From an uncultured Oscillibacter sp. (GTDB lineage: Bacteria > Bacillota > Clostridia > Oscillospirales > Oscillospiraceae), in assembly GCA_902490355.1 (NCBI GenBank), contig CABUDN010000007.1, positions 1 through 34,466 on the forward strand: a stretch of DNA of 34,466 nucleotides. Direction: 5' to 3'. Below, one piece after another: positions 21,788 through 29,917 of the stretch (positions are counted from its first letter, which is position 1; every line of letters begins with the position of its first letter). Position numbers and translations under genes: made by a program. The notes under the pieces were generated by a model. It had not been told where the DNA came from. It saw only the letters and a program-made list of their open reading frames with translations, and ran no database searches.

Positions 21788-23725
21788 ATGGCAAACCGTA
21801 TTCGGGGTATCACCGTGGAGATCGGCGGCGACACCACAAAGCTGGACAAGGCCCTCAAGGGTACCAACAAGCAGCTAAGCTCCACCCAGTCCTCTCTCCG
21901 GGACGTGGAGCGCCTTTTGAAGCTGGACCCGGGCAATGTGACGCTGCTGGAGCAGCGCCAGCGGCTGCTGGCCTCCGCGGTGGAGACTACATCGCAAAAA
22001 CTCCGCACGCTCCAGCAAGCCGCCGAGGGTGCGGATGCAGCCTTGGCCCGTGGTCAGGCATATGAAGAAAAGTACGCCCCATTGAAAGCCTCTCTTGAGG
22101 ATGTGGGTGGAAAGCTGGAAAAGCTCAAAGCCAAGCAAGATCAAATGGACGAGGCGTTTGCCACCGGTCAACTGTCGGAAGAGAAGTACCAGGAGTTTAA
22201 CCAGACGCTGGAGGCCACCCAGGCGGAGTATGACCAGCTGATCCAAGCGCAAAAAGAACTGCAGAAGGAGTTCGAGGGCACCAAGCTCAACCAGGAGCAA
22301 TATGACGCTCTGCAGCGGGAGTTGGTAGAAACCCAGCTCAATCTGGAAGATCTGGAAGAGCAGGCAGAACGATCTTCCGTTACCTTGGGCCGCATCGGCG
22401 CAGCGGCAGAAGACGTGTCCGGCCGGGCTGGAAAGGTTGCAGACGCCACAAAACCGCTGACCACCGGAATCATGGCCCTGGGTACAGCGGCGCTGGCCAC
22501 TGTGCCGGCCACGGAGGAGCTGCGCGGGGATCTATCCAAGCTGGACAACAATGCCCGGACAGCCGGTGTGGGCGTGGACGCCGCCCGGGAAGCGTTCAAG
22601 GCATTTACTGTGGCTACGGATGAGACAGACTCCAGCGTGGAGGCGGTCTCCAACCTGCTGCAAGCGGGATTCACGGAGTCCAACCTGCAAAAAGCGGTGG
22701 AGGGCCTGACGGGAGCCTATCTGGCATTCCCGGATACCCTCAAAATTGAGAGCCTTGCTGACAGTCTCCAGGAGACGCTGGCCACCGGCGAGGCTACCGG
22801 CCAGTTCGGCGAGCTGCTGGATCGGCTCGGCGTAGGGGCGGAGAACTTTTCCGCCGGGCTGAGCCAGATTACGGACGAAGCGTCCCGGCAGCAATATGTC
22901 CTGGAGACCTTGGCCAGTACCGGCATGACGGCATATTACGACAGCTGGATACAGGGTAATCAGGCACTTGTCGAGAACAAAGACGCCAATCTGGAGCTCC
23001 AAGAGTCCATGGCGCACCTGGCGGAAACCATCCAGCCTATCATTACGGACGTAACCCGGATGGCCACTGCGTTTCTGGACTGGTTCAACGGCTTGAGTGA
23101 CGGAGGGAAAACGGCGATTGTCACCATTTTAGGCCTTCTGGCTTCTATCAGCCCCATTGCCAGTGCGGTAGCCGCTGTATCCAGTGCCATTGCAGGTGTA
23201 ACACAAGTGGCCGCTCTCTTCAGCTCTACTTCAGGCAATACCATGTACCTGACGTTTGCGAAGTGGGCACTGATTATCGTGGCGGTGGCAGCCGCGCTGG
23301 CAGCTCTGATTGCCATGATTAACATTCTGATCGGCAAGGGCAATGATGTGACCTCTACATTCAACGCCATCAGCGGTGGAGGCGGAACCCCATCTGTTCC
23401 GCAAGGCGGCGGTGTCATGTCCGATGTGACCCGTTCTATTCCGGGCTTTGCCACCGGCGGCGTTTTTGCACCCAACAATCCCATGCTGGGCGTTCTGGGC
23501 GACAACAAGACGGAATATGAGGTTGCGGCTCCGGAGTCCATGCTGCGGGAAACGTTCCTGGACGCCCTGGCACAAAGCGGCCTTTCCGGCGGTTCCGGCG
23601 GCGGATCGGCGGCCACACCCACCACGCTCAACTTGATCCTGGACGGCCAGACCTTCGCCAGATTGTTTTTGCCGTATCTCAAGGGTGAAAATGTCCGCCT
23701 GGGCATTGACATCCTCAACCGGTAA
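21788..23725 (+). CDS. Tape measure protein
   Basis: 645 aa. N-terminal IRGITVEIGGDTTKLDKALK is the standard start of Firmicutes tape measures. Residues 25-210 are coiled coil; residues about 430-515 include hydrophobic helices (IVTILGLLASISPIASAVAA, WALIIVAVAAALAALIAMI). The C-terminal 120 residues have Gly-rich linkers and GFATGGVFAPNNPMLGVLG. At about 0.15 nm per residue this length would give a tail close to 100 nm. No lytic domain is visible. AAGGAGGTG precedes the ATG. Confidence 0.93.
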   Translation: MANRIRGITVEIGGDTTKLDKALKGTNKQLSSTQSSLRDVERLLKLDPGNVTLLEQRQRLLASAVETTSQKLRTLQQAAEGADAALARGQAYEEKYAPLKASLEDVGGKLEKLKAKQDQMDEAFATGQLSEEKYQEFNQTLEATQAEYDQLIQAQKELQKEFEGTKLNQEQYDALQRELVETQLNLEDLEEQAERSSVTLGRIGAAAEDVSGRAGKVADATKPLTTGIMALGTAALATVPATEELRGDLSKLDNNARTAGVGVDAAREAFKAFTVATDETDSSVEAVSNLLQAGFTESNLQKAVEGLTGAYLAFPDTLKIESLADSLQETLATGEATGQFGELLDRLGVGAENFSAGLSQITDEASRQQYVLETLASTGMTAYYDSWIQGNQALVENKDANLELQESMAHLAETIQPIITDVTRMATAFLDWFNGLSDGGKTAIVTILGLLASISPIASAVAAVSSAIAGVTQVAALFSSTSGNTMYLTFAKWALIIVAVAAALAALIAMINILIGKGNDVTSTFNAISGGGGTPSVPQGGGVMSDVTRSIPGFATGGVFAPNNPMLGVLGDNKTEYEVAAPESMLRETFLDALAQSGLSGGSGGGSAATPTTLNLILDGQTFARLFLPYLKGENVRLGIDILNR

Positions 23726-23734
23726 GGAGGCCCT

Positions 23735-24127
23735 ATGAACGGAGTCAAACTGGACGGCACCATCTATCACGTCCGCAAAGTTTTCAACACCCTGGAGCAG
23801 TCCTTTTCCCTTATTGAGGGACCCAATGCCGGGGACATGCTCTCCGGTTATCACGAGCGGGACTTGCTGGGGACGTCGTATCAATACAGCTTCGGCGTGG
23901 AGCGCGATCCGGCTTATCCGGATGATTATGACGCTTTTTTCTGGGCCATCTCCGCACCGGTGGACAGTCACGAGGTGGAAATGCCTAACGGCCAGGGGAC
24001 CATGACGTTCCAAGCTATGATCCAGTCCGGGCGGCGAGTCATGGGCGCAATGCTGGGCGGGAGCCGCCGCTGGTCCGGCTTGGTGGTGAACTTTATCCCC
24101 ATCGAACCCCAGCGGCCGGCAACGTAA
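23735..24127 (+). CDS. Tail tip protein, distal-tail position
   Basis: 130 aa, beta-rich: GVKLDGTIYHVRKVFNTLEQ, YQYSFGVERDPAYPDDYDAF, VEMPNGQGTMTFQAMI. It sits between tape measure and tail endopeptidase-like gene, where the distal tail protein normally is, but it is shorter than usual Dit proteins (about 230 aa). Role by position only. GTAAGGAGG stands eight bases upstream. Confidence 0.65.
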   Translation: MNGVKLDGTIYHVRKVFNTLEQSFSLIEGPNAGDMLSGYHERDLLGTSYQYSFGVERDPAYPDDYDAFFWAISAPVDSHEVEMPNGQGTMTFQAMIQSGRRVMGAMLGGSRRWSGLVVNFIPIEPQRPAT

Positions 24128-24171
24128 AGGAGGTGACAAGCGGTGTCCGATTCGGACACCGCAGCCCTATG
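24127..24171 (+). promoter_or_regulatory. Shine-Dalgarno and start codon separated by a palindrome hairpin
   Basis: A perfect AAGGAGGTGA (24127-24136) lies 32 bases from the only sensible ATG (24169). Between them is a 23-bp perfect inverted repeat (24140-24162) containing palindrome copy 6. Folded as an 11-bp stem at most, it would leave 3 + 6 unpaired bases, near-ideal spacing. Confidence 0.6.
24143..24159. repeat. Dispersed 17-bp palindrome, copy 6
   Basis: GTGTCCGATTCGGACAC, perfect, and the symmetry extends three bases each side (24140-24162), the longest of the seven copies. Confidence 0.97.
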
Positions 24172-26454
24172 TGGAACCAACTGATTTACGGGGAACGGAT
24201 CTTTGTAGACCGTGAGGTAAAGGATGGCAGTATGGCCCGGGAACAGGATCTGACATCCGCGTCGCTGAGCGCGGACAGCCTGTCCGCCACCGTCCGGACT
24301 TCAGACCCCACCATTACCACCTTTGACAAAAATGCCCCTTTGACCTACATCCACCGGGGAACCCAGCGGGGAATTTACTACCTGCAGTCCATTACCCGAG
24401 TCAGCCCCACCCATTACACCCTGTATGGCCTCACCGCCATGGGCCTGCTGTCCACACAGATCCATCCCGGTGGGATCTATACCGGGCAGACGGTACAGGA
24501 GATCGTCGCATCCATTTGCGGGCCGGTACCGGTGATCGTCAACGAGCGGATGGCCTCCATCCGGCTGTACGGCTGGCTGCCGTATGCCAAACCGCCCCAG
24601 CGGTCTGCCCGGGACAATCTGGCGGAGGTCCTCTTTGCCATCGGCGCCAGCGCCGGAACAGACCTGGACGGCGTGCTGCGCATTGAGCCTCTGTGGGACG
24701 GCGTTTCCTCTACTGTCACATCCAGCCGGATGTACCAGGGCGGCAGCGCGGAGTACGGCGCGCCGGTCAGCGCGGTCATCGTAACGGAGCATCAATACAT
24801 CCAGGGCGGTGAGGAGACGGAGCTGTTCTCCGGTACCGCCCAATCCGGCGACATCATTACCTTTGACAATCCCATGCACGATTTGACCGCCACCGGCTTT
24901 GTAATCCTGGAAAGCGGCGCAAACTACGCCAAGCTTTCCGCCGGTACCGGGACCCTGACGGGGCGCGCCTACATCCACTCCACCCGGCAGGTGCGCCAGA
25001 CAGTGACGGAAGGTGCTGCGGAGAACGTTAAGACCATCACCGATGCCACGCTGGTGACCCTGGTCAACGCCGTAGCGGTGACCAACCGGCTGGCTGAATA
25101 CTACCGCTGTGTGCAAACCGTCAAAAATCCCATTGTGGCCCAGGCAGAAAAGCCCGGCTATGTCATCTCCATATACCACCCCTATGAAAAGCGGTATGTA
25201 GATGCTTGTATTTCCACCATGGACGACACCATATCCAAGACGCTGCGCTCTGATGTGGTGGCGCTGGTGGGCTTCCGGCCCCCTCAGCCGGAAGACGCGG
25301 AATATTTTGACGAGCGCGTGGTCCTCACCGGGAGCGGTCAGTTTTCGTTTCCCGAAGATGCCGAAAACGGCGAGGCCGTCCTGATCGGCGCGGGCCAGGG
25401 CGGCAAGTGCGGCAAAAAGGGCCAGGACGGTACATCTGTCACAGTGTCCTGGACGGATACTGTTCTGAGCATTAAGATCAACAACTCCGGCTATGCCTAC
25501 GGCGCCCCCAGCAAAGGCGGAGATGGCGGAGAGCCGGGCCAGGGCGGCAAAGTGCTGCAGATCCGCCTGGATCTGACCCAGGGCCGGACGTTTTCCTATC
25601 AGTGCGGCGTGGGCGGCCTGGGCGCTCCGTACAATGCTGACTCACCAGACGCCGAAGGAAGCCTGGGAACGGATACCATCTTTGGCAGCTACACGTCTGC
25701 AGATGGCGACGTGCTGGAAAACGGCTATACAGATCCAATCACCGGCGAACGGTTCGCGGAGCCAGGTGACACCGGCATTGCCGGCGGCGACAGTGCCGGC
25801 CTGGATGAGACGGCGGAAGTCGGTACAACCCAGTGGGCCACGCCGGTGGCTGCCGGCCAGGTGACAGACGAAGACGGGAATCCGTGGTCCGGCGGCGCCA
25901 GCAATGTTGGCGATGACGGTCAGTTGAAATCCACCGGAGACTCGGCCACATTCAACGGATCAAGCCGAGATGGCGATGTGCAAGTGTACGCATCCGGCGC
26001 ATTGGGCGGCGGCGCGGCTGCAGGTAATCCCGGTACTCCGGGAACCGGAATGGGCCGGTACACGCTCCAGCGAATCCCTAATACGTTGGAGTGTACAGAA
26101 ATCATTGCCAATGCTTACGGAGCAAACGGCGTAAATGGTGCCGACGCGCTGCTGGTCCCCAAAAAGCCGGCAGCGTATGGCAAGGGTGGCCGGGGCGGAT
26201 ACGGCGGCGGCGCCGGCAGCCCCCCGGGATATGCGTTTACAGGTCAGGGCGGTACCCCAATCGGCACAGTCAGCCGAAAGTCCACACCCGGCACCCCAGG
26301 CGTAGGTGGAAAACCATCCGAAGGCGGTCCGGCGGCAGACGGCTGCATCATCGTGTTTTACCGCCGGCCAGTATCCAAAAGCGGCAGCGGCCCGCTGGTA
26401 ACGGCAGATACTGCGTGGTTTTTGGACAGTTTGGGCCGTTGGTTCATCGTGTAA
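24169..26454 (+). CDS. Tail tip/baseplate protein with Gly-rich adhesin-like region
   Basis: 761 aa. Residues 1-370 look like the baseplate hub or Tal-like domain of siphoviruses (MWNQLIYGERIFVDREVKDG, TYIHRGTQRGIYYLQSI, EIVASICGPVP, ARDNLAEVLFAIGASAG). After VALVGFRPPQPEDAEYF the rest is a Gly-rich beta domain with many GxGGxG segments (IGAGQGGKCGKKGQDG, YGKGGRGGYGGGAG), ending in CIIVFYRRP. Gly-rich tips of this kind occur in phage receptor-binding adhesins. The GTG at 24133 is inside the Shine-Dalgarno, so I use ATG 24169; the spacing oddity is listed separately. It probably attaches the tail tip to the cell wall. Confidence 0.83.
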   Translation: MWNQLIYGERIFVDREVKDGSMAREQDLTSASLSADSLSATVRTSDPTITTFDKNAPLTYIHRGTQRGIYYLQSITRVSPTHYTLYGLTAMGLLSTQIHPGGIYTGQTVQEIVASICGPVPVIVNERMASIRLYGWLPYAKPPQRSARDNLAEVLFAIGASAGTDLDGVLRIEPLWDGVSSTVTSSRMYQGGSAEYGAPVSAVIVTEHQYIQGGEETELFSGTAQSGDIITFDNPMHDLTATGFVILESGANYAKLSAGTGTLTGRAYIHSTRQVRQTVTEGAAENVKTITDATLVTLVNAVAVTNRLAEYYRCVQTVKNPIVAQAEKPGYVISIYHPYEKRYVDACISTMDDTISKTLRSDVVALVGFRPPQPEDAEYFDERVVLTGSGQFSFPEDAENGEAVLIGAGQGGKCGKKGQDGTSVTVSWTDTVLSIKINNSGYAYGAPSKGGDGGEPGQGGKVLQIRLDLTQGRTFSYQCGVGGLGAPYNADSPDAEGSLGTDTIFGSYTSADGDVLENGYTDPITGERFAEPGDTGIAGGDSAGLDETAEVGTTQWATPVAAGQVTDEDGNPWSGGASNVGDDGQLKSTGDSATFNGSSRDGDVQVYASGALGGGAAAGNPGTPGTGMGRYTLQRIPNTLECTEIIANAYGANGVNGADALLVPKKPAAYGKGGRGGYGGGAGSPPGYAFTGQGGTPIGTVSRKSTPGTPGVGGKPSEGGPAADGCIIVFYRRPVSKSGSGPLVTADTAWFLDSLGRWFIV

Positions 26455-26464
26455 GGAGGAGTTT

Positions 26465-27556
26465 ATGGCAACGATTGAAGAACTGCAGGAGCAGATCGCC
26501 GCGCTCATCGACCGGGTAGATGCCTTGACTGTGCCGCCCAACAGATATTATTCCAGCCGGTACACAGGCGAGACCATTGACAAGCTGCTTACGTCCATCA
26601 GCGGCGGCGCTGCGAATCTGGAGCTGTCCAACCTAACGGACTACCAGCGTGCGCTGCACAATATTGGGGGAAGGCCGAACAAAAATATTATTATCAACCA
26701 CCGGATGATTGGGACTGGAGACCCTGGCGACTTCCCTATTAACCAGAGGGGACAAAAAATATATACTCCTGACTGGCTCAAATACTCTTTGGATATGTGG
26801 TGTGTTGAAGCGAATCAGGAAATCAAAATTGAGATCAAAGACGGGTTTGTGACGCTTACTAACACTAGTTCAGATCGAACCCTTCAATTTAAACAGTTAC
26901 TTCCTGACAATGTGCTAGAGGCTGGGGAAAGGTATACGCTGAGTGCTTACGTAAAAAGTATAACGGGTGATGTGCTTTTCCAGGTTGGTATGACAGACCC
27001 TCCATACCAAAGTCCTTGCATAGTGTCCCCCAAAGCAAATGACATTGTTTCCACAACTATTGACGCACTTCCACATGTATCTAGTGGTGGATGGAAATGT
27101 TTTTATCTGCTGCCCCCCGGGAGTGCAATTACTATCGCGGATCAGAAGCTGGAACATGGACCGGTCCAGACACTTGGCTGGAAGGACGATACCGGGAATG
27201 TTCATCTATTTGAAAATGCTGATTACAGAGAGACGCTGGCGCAGTGTCAACAGTACTACCGTAGAATATATCTAACGTATTTAAGGTTTGCTCATTATGA
27301 TGGAACGAATGCAAGGGCGGGAATCCCGGTACAGGGGATGCGTGTTGCTCCTGCGTGTAGCATCATCGGGACTCCAAGTGTTTACAATCCAAATAACTGG
27401 GGCACTGTATCGGTTAATTTATCGGTCCAAGCACAGCCACGGCCGGAATCCGCAAAGGCATCAAATTCCGACCTGATTGTTGTAACAGCTGCAAATGCGC
27501 CGTCTGCCGACATTGTGTGCAATGGCTTAGTTGTCGAGCTTTCTTCCGAACTGTGA
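26465..27556 (+). CDS. Tail fibre / receptor-binding protein
   Basis: 363 aa. Residues 1-70 are a short coiled coil and linker (EELQEQIAALIDRVDAL, ISGGAANLELSNLTDYQRAL) that would trimerise and dock on the tail. From residue 73 a beta-rich domain with INHRMIG, FPINQRGQKIYTPDW and YSLDMW, a common start of phage fibre heads, then FENADYRETLAQCQQYYRR. The DNA from about 26,690 to 27,550 is clearly more AT-rich than all surrounding genes and the codon choice shifts, a sign that the head domain was exchanged. It likely sets host range. Confidence 0.85.
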   Translation: MATIEELQEQIAALIDRVDALTVPPNRYYSSRYTGETIDKLLTSISGGAANLELSNLTDYQRALHNIGGRPNKNIIINHRMIGTGDPGDFPINQRGQKIYTPDWLKYSLDMWCVEANQEIKIEIKDGFVTLTNTSSDRTLQFKQLLPDNVLEAGERYTLSAYVKSITGDVLFQVGMTDPPYQSPCIVSPKANDIVSTTIDALPHVSSGGWKCFYLLPPGSAITIADQKLEHGPVQTLGWKDDTGNVHLFENADYRETLAQCQQYYRRIYLTYLRFAHYDGTNARAGIPVQGMRVAPACSIIGTPSVYNPNNWGTVSVNLSVQAQPRPESAKASNSDLIVVTAANAPSADIVCNGLVVELSSEL

Positions 27557-27564
27557 GGTGTAGT

Positions 27565-28308
27565 ATGGACGAAATTATCATTCCTACGTCTAAAGTTTAC
27601 GTCCGCACGGACGAGCGCAGCCGGATTATCCGGTGCGAGGGCGGATACACCACGCCCAAAGATTTATCTAGCTGGACGGAAATTGACGAAGGAACCGGGG
27701 ACCGGTTCAACCTGGCGCAAAGCCACTATTTCCCGGAAGGAATCTATACTGCGGATGGAATTCCCCGCTATAAGATGGAGGGCGGGAAACCCATGGAACG
27801 GACGGAGTACGAGATCCAGGCTGACCGAGACGCCGCTGTTCCACCTCCTGCTGCACTGGATATGGCATCTATGCAAGCCGTTTTTTCCTTGGCTCAGATG
27901 CAGGCTCAAGCGCTTCCGGACGCGCAGGCAATTACAGTTCCGGTTCTGTATCCTTACTGGACCGCAGGAACGTCTTACGGCGGAGATGGTGAGCCGCAGA
28001 TTGTACGCCGTCCTATTGACGGGCGAGATCAACTGTACCGCTGCACTAGCCCTCACACCTCACAATCTGGGTGGGAGCCGGAAAACGTCCCTGCTGTTTG
28101 GACAGCTATCAACCAGTCTAACGCGGGTACGCTTGAAGATCCTATTCCTGCATCCCGCGGAATGGAGTATACCTACGGGAAATATTACAAAGACCCCGAG
28201 GACGGCCAAATCTACCTTTGCAAACGCAGTGGCGAATCTGACAGCGGTACTGTAACTTTACAATTTCTCCCCCATGAACTGGTGGGGCACTATTTTGAGG
28301 CGGCATGA
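27565..28308 (+). CDS. Tail protein with chitin-binding-type carbohydrate module
   Basis: 247 aa. Residues 1-90 are a fibre attachment-like domain (IIIPTSKVYVRTDERSRIIR). A helical linker (MASMQAVFSLAQMQAQAL) follows. Residues about 130-180 match a CBM5/12-type module (YPYWTAGTSYGGDG, DQLYRCTSPHTSQSGWEPEN, VPAVWTAI), with exposed Trp and Tyr to stack on sugars. The last 60 residues are similar short beta units (GMEYTYGKYYKDPEDGQIYL). It may help bind cell-surface polysaccharide. ATG 27565 follows TGAGGTG. Confidence 0.8.
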   Translation: MDEIIIPTSKVYVRTDERSRIIRCEGGYTTPKDLSSWTEIDEGTGDRFNLAQSHYFPEGIYTADGIPRYKMEGGKPMERTEYEIQADRDAAVPPPAALDMASMQAVFSLAQMQAQALPDAQAITVPVLYPYWTAGTSYGGDGEPQIVRRPIDGRDQLYRCTSPHTSQSGWEPENVPAVWTAINQSNAGTLEDPIPASRGMEYTYGKYYKDPEDGQIYLCKRSGESDSGTVTLQFLPHELVGHYFEAA

Positions 28309-28325
28309 CCGCAGGAGGAGCGATT

Positions 28326-28859
28326 ATGGACGACATGACATTGTTGGGGATCAAGGCCGCCGTGGCGGCCGGTGTGGCCGCATTGACGGCAGTGTGGGGC
28401 TGGTTTGGCTGGCTGGTGGTGGCTTGGGTGGGGCTGATGCTCTCCGACTGGCTGATCGGCAGCGCGGCAGCTGCCAAAGACGGTCGCTGGTCCAGCGCCA
28501 AAATGCGGGAGGGGGCCTGGCACAAGGGCGGCATGATTGTGGTGGTGGCCATCGCCCTGGTGGCTGACTGGCTCATCGCCACAATCATTGCCAATATCCC
28601 CGGGATCTCACTGCCCTTTACATACTCCGTGCTGCTGGGGCCGCTGGTGATCGTGTGGTACGTCATCGGGGAGCTGGGCAGCCTGCTGGAGCACGCGGTG
28701 AACCTGGGCGCCCCGGTGCCTGAGTGGCTCACCAAGATCCTGGAGATCAGCCAGGCAGCCATCGACACCGCCGGGGACAAGCTGGTGGGCGAACATGAGG
28801 ACCAGAATGAGGCCGTATCCGTCGGGGACGACGGCGAACATACCAACACGAACGAGTGA
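28326..28859 (+). CDS. Holin
   Basis: 177 aa. Three or four hydrophobic segments: AAVAAGVAALTAVWGWFGWLVVAW, LMLSDWLIGSAAA, MIVVVAIALVADWLIATIIA and YSVLLGPLVIVWYVIGELG. The pattern, with LSDWLIG and YxIGELGSLLEHA, is that of the toxin-secretion/phage-lysis holin family of Clostridia. The acidic tail faces the cytoplasm. ATG 28326 is eight bases after GGAGGAG; the ATG at 28305 has no ribosome site. It times lysis by opening the membrane. Confidence 0.9.
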   Translation: MDDMTLLGIKAAVAAGVAALTAVWGWFGWLVVAWVGLMLSDWLIGSAAAAKDGRWSSAKMREGAWHKGGMIVVVAIALVADWLIATIIANIPGISLPFTYSVLLGPLVIVWYVIGELGSLLEHAVNLGAPVPEWLTKILEISQAAIDTAGDKLVGEHEDQNEAVSVGDDGEHTNTNE

Positions 28860-28871
28860 AAGGAGTACATC

Positions 28872-29222
28872 ATGAATCTGAAGAAGTATGCGTATGACAT
28901 GTGGGCGCTGAGCCAGGAGGACCAGCGCCGGGGCAATCCTTCCGGCGTGGAGATGGGCCTTGACCTGTTCCGCAAGGGCTGCCTTACCGGCACGGAGCCC
29001 CTGGAGGGCTTTGATTCCGGCGTTGATTGGGCACAGGCCCAGGCGGAGTGGGTGGAGACCATGGCCACCCAGACCCAGCGGGAGGAAGCCATTGCGGAGC
29101 TGCGGGCCCAGGAGGATGCCTACGAGGAGGAGCTGCGCGAGGCATTCCAGGCCGGTGACCGGGCGCAGTTCGACGCCATCATGGCATGGCCCCGGCATAG
29201 TCAGGAAGACGAGGAAGAATAA
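28872..29222 (+). CDS. Lysis-region protein, unknown
   Basis: 116 aa, helical, with a strongly acidic C-terminal half (EEAIAELRAQEDAYEEELRE, SQEDEEE). No signal or membrane segment. It follows the holin by 12 bases with AAAGGAG upstream and ends at the terminator, so it is the last gene of the holin transcript. Could be a holin partner; not recognised. Confidence 0.65.
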   Translation: MNLKKYAYDMWALSQEDQRRGNPSGVEMGLDLFRKGCLTGTEPLEGFDSGVDWAQAQAEWVETMATQTQREEAIAELRAQEDAYEEELREAFQAGDRAQFDAIMAWPRHSQEDEEE

Positions 29223-29252
29223 AAAACATGGGCGCGGCTATATGCCGCGCCC
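29221..29252. terminator. Convergent terminator between holin operon and moron
   Basis: GGGCGCGGC (29230-29238), loop TATAT, GCCGCGCCC (29244-29252). The A-run 29221-29226 gives six T on the minus strand three bases past the stem; on plus only TTAT follows. It serves the minus-strand gene at 29290 and probably the plus-strand operon as well. Confidence 0.8.
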
Positions 29253-29289
29253 TTATCAAAGAAGAAGCGTATGGAAATCGGGGGGGGTA

Positions 29290-29841
29290 TCACGGCTCAT
29301 CTCCCACCTGAGGCGGACGGCTGGACCAGACAGCCCAGGCCAGGGAAACCACCGCCGTGATGACACCCATCGCTTTCATCCAAGGAACCCCCGTAGCAAA
29401 AGACGCCAGCAGGCCGAAAAGTGCCGTAAGGAACGTAACCCAGATGAGGCCGCGGAAGCGATAGCAGTCACAGTGGAACCGGTAGCGAAAGCTGCACTGA
29501 ATGTAAAAAGCGCGGATCTCCTGGAGCAGGGCCTCATACTCCTCGTTCATCTCCTCGTTTATCTCCTGCTGCAGCTGCGTCTGCTCGTCTGCCAGGGCCA
29601 CGGTGTCCTCCATGGAAAGATCCGGATTCTCCAGAAGTCTGGAAATTTCATCAAAACGGGAATCCCGCTGTGCCCGCAGTTCTTCGTCGGAGGGAACGGC
29701 CCGATATTCCGCCAACTTGGTGTTGAGCTGGCGGACCAGGGCGAGGCGGCGGGGATCGTCTCGGGGGGTATGTTCCATCTTCTCCTGGATCTGCCCCACT
29801 TCCTGCAGGATCTGATCCTTGCGCTGGGCCTGCGTCATCAT
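29290..29841 (-). CDS. Coiled-coil membrane protein, candidate moron
   Basis: 183 aa. Residues 1-115 are highly charged helices (QRKDQILQEVGQIQEKME; ALADEQTQLQQEINEEMNEE) and likely coiled coil. A Cys/Tyr-rich basic hinge (FRYRFHCDCYRFRG) leads into two membrane helices (131-149 and 152-172). The coiled coil should be cytoplasmic. It is the only minus-strand gene in the late half, with its own consensus promoter and its own terminator, lying between the holin operon and the endolysin. That layout is typical of a moron made in the lysogen; superinfection exclusion is a plausible but unproven role. The ribosome site (GGGGGTGGGG) is weak. Confidence 0.75.
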   Translation of the reverse strand: MMTQAQRKDQILQEVGQIQEKMEHTPRDDPRRLALVRQLNTKLAEYRAVPSDEELRAQRDSRFDEISRLLENPDLSMEDTVALADEQTQLQQEINEEMNEEYEALLQEIRAFYIQCSFRYRFHCDCYRFRGLIWVTFLTALFGLLASFATGVPWMKAMGVITAVVSLAWAVWSSRPPQVGDEP

Positions 29842-29872
29842 ATCCCCACCCCCATTTTATGTCTATACGTGT

Positions 29873-29902
29873 TTTATATCATCAGACAGGAAGAACTGTC
29901 AA
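29873..29902 (-). promoter_or_regulatory. Promoter of the minus-strand moron
   Basis: On the minus strand TTGACA (29897-29902), 18-base spacer, TATAAA (29873-29878). Consensus quality, no phage operator in or near it, so it should work in the lysogen. Confidence 0.75.
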
Positions 29903-29917
29903 GAAAAGGAGGAACTC

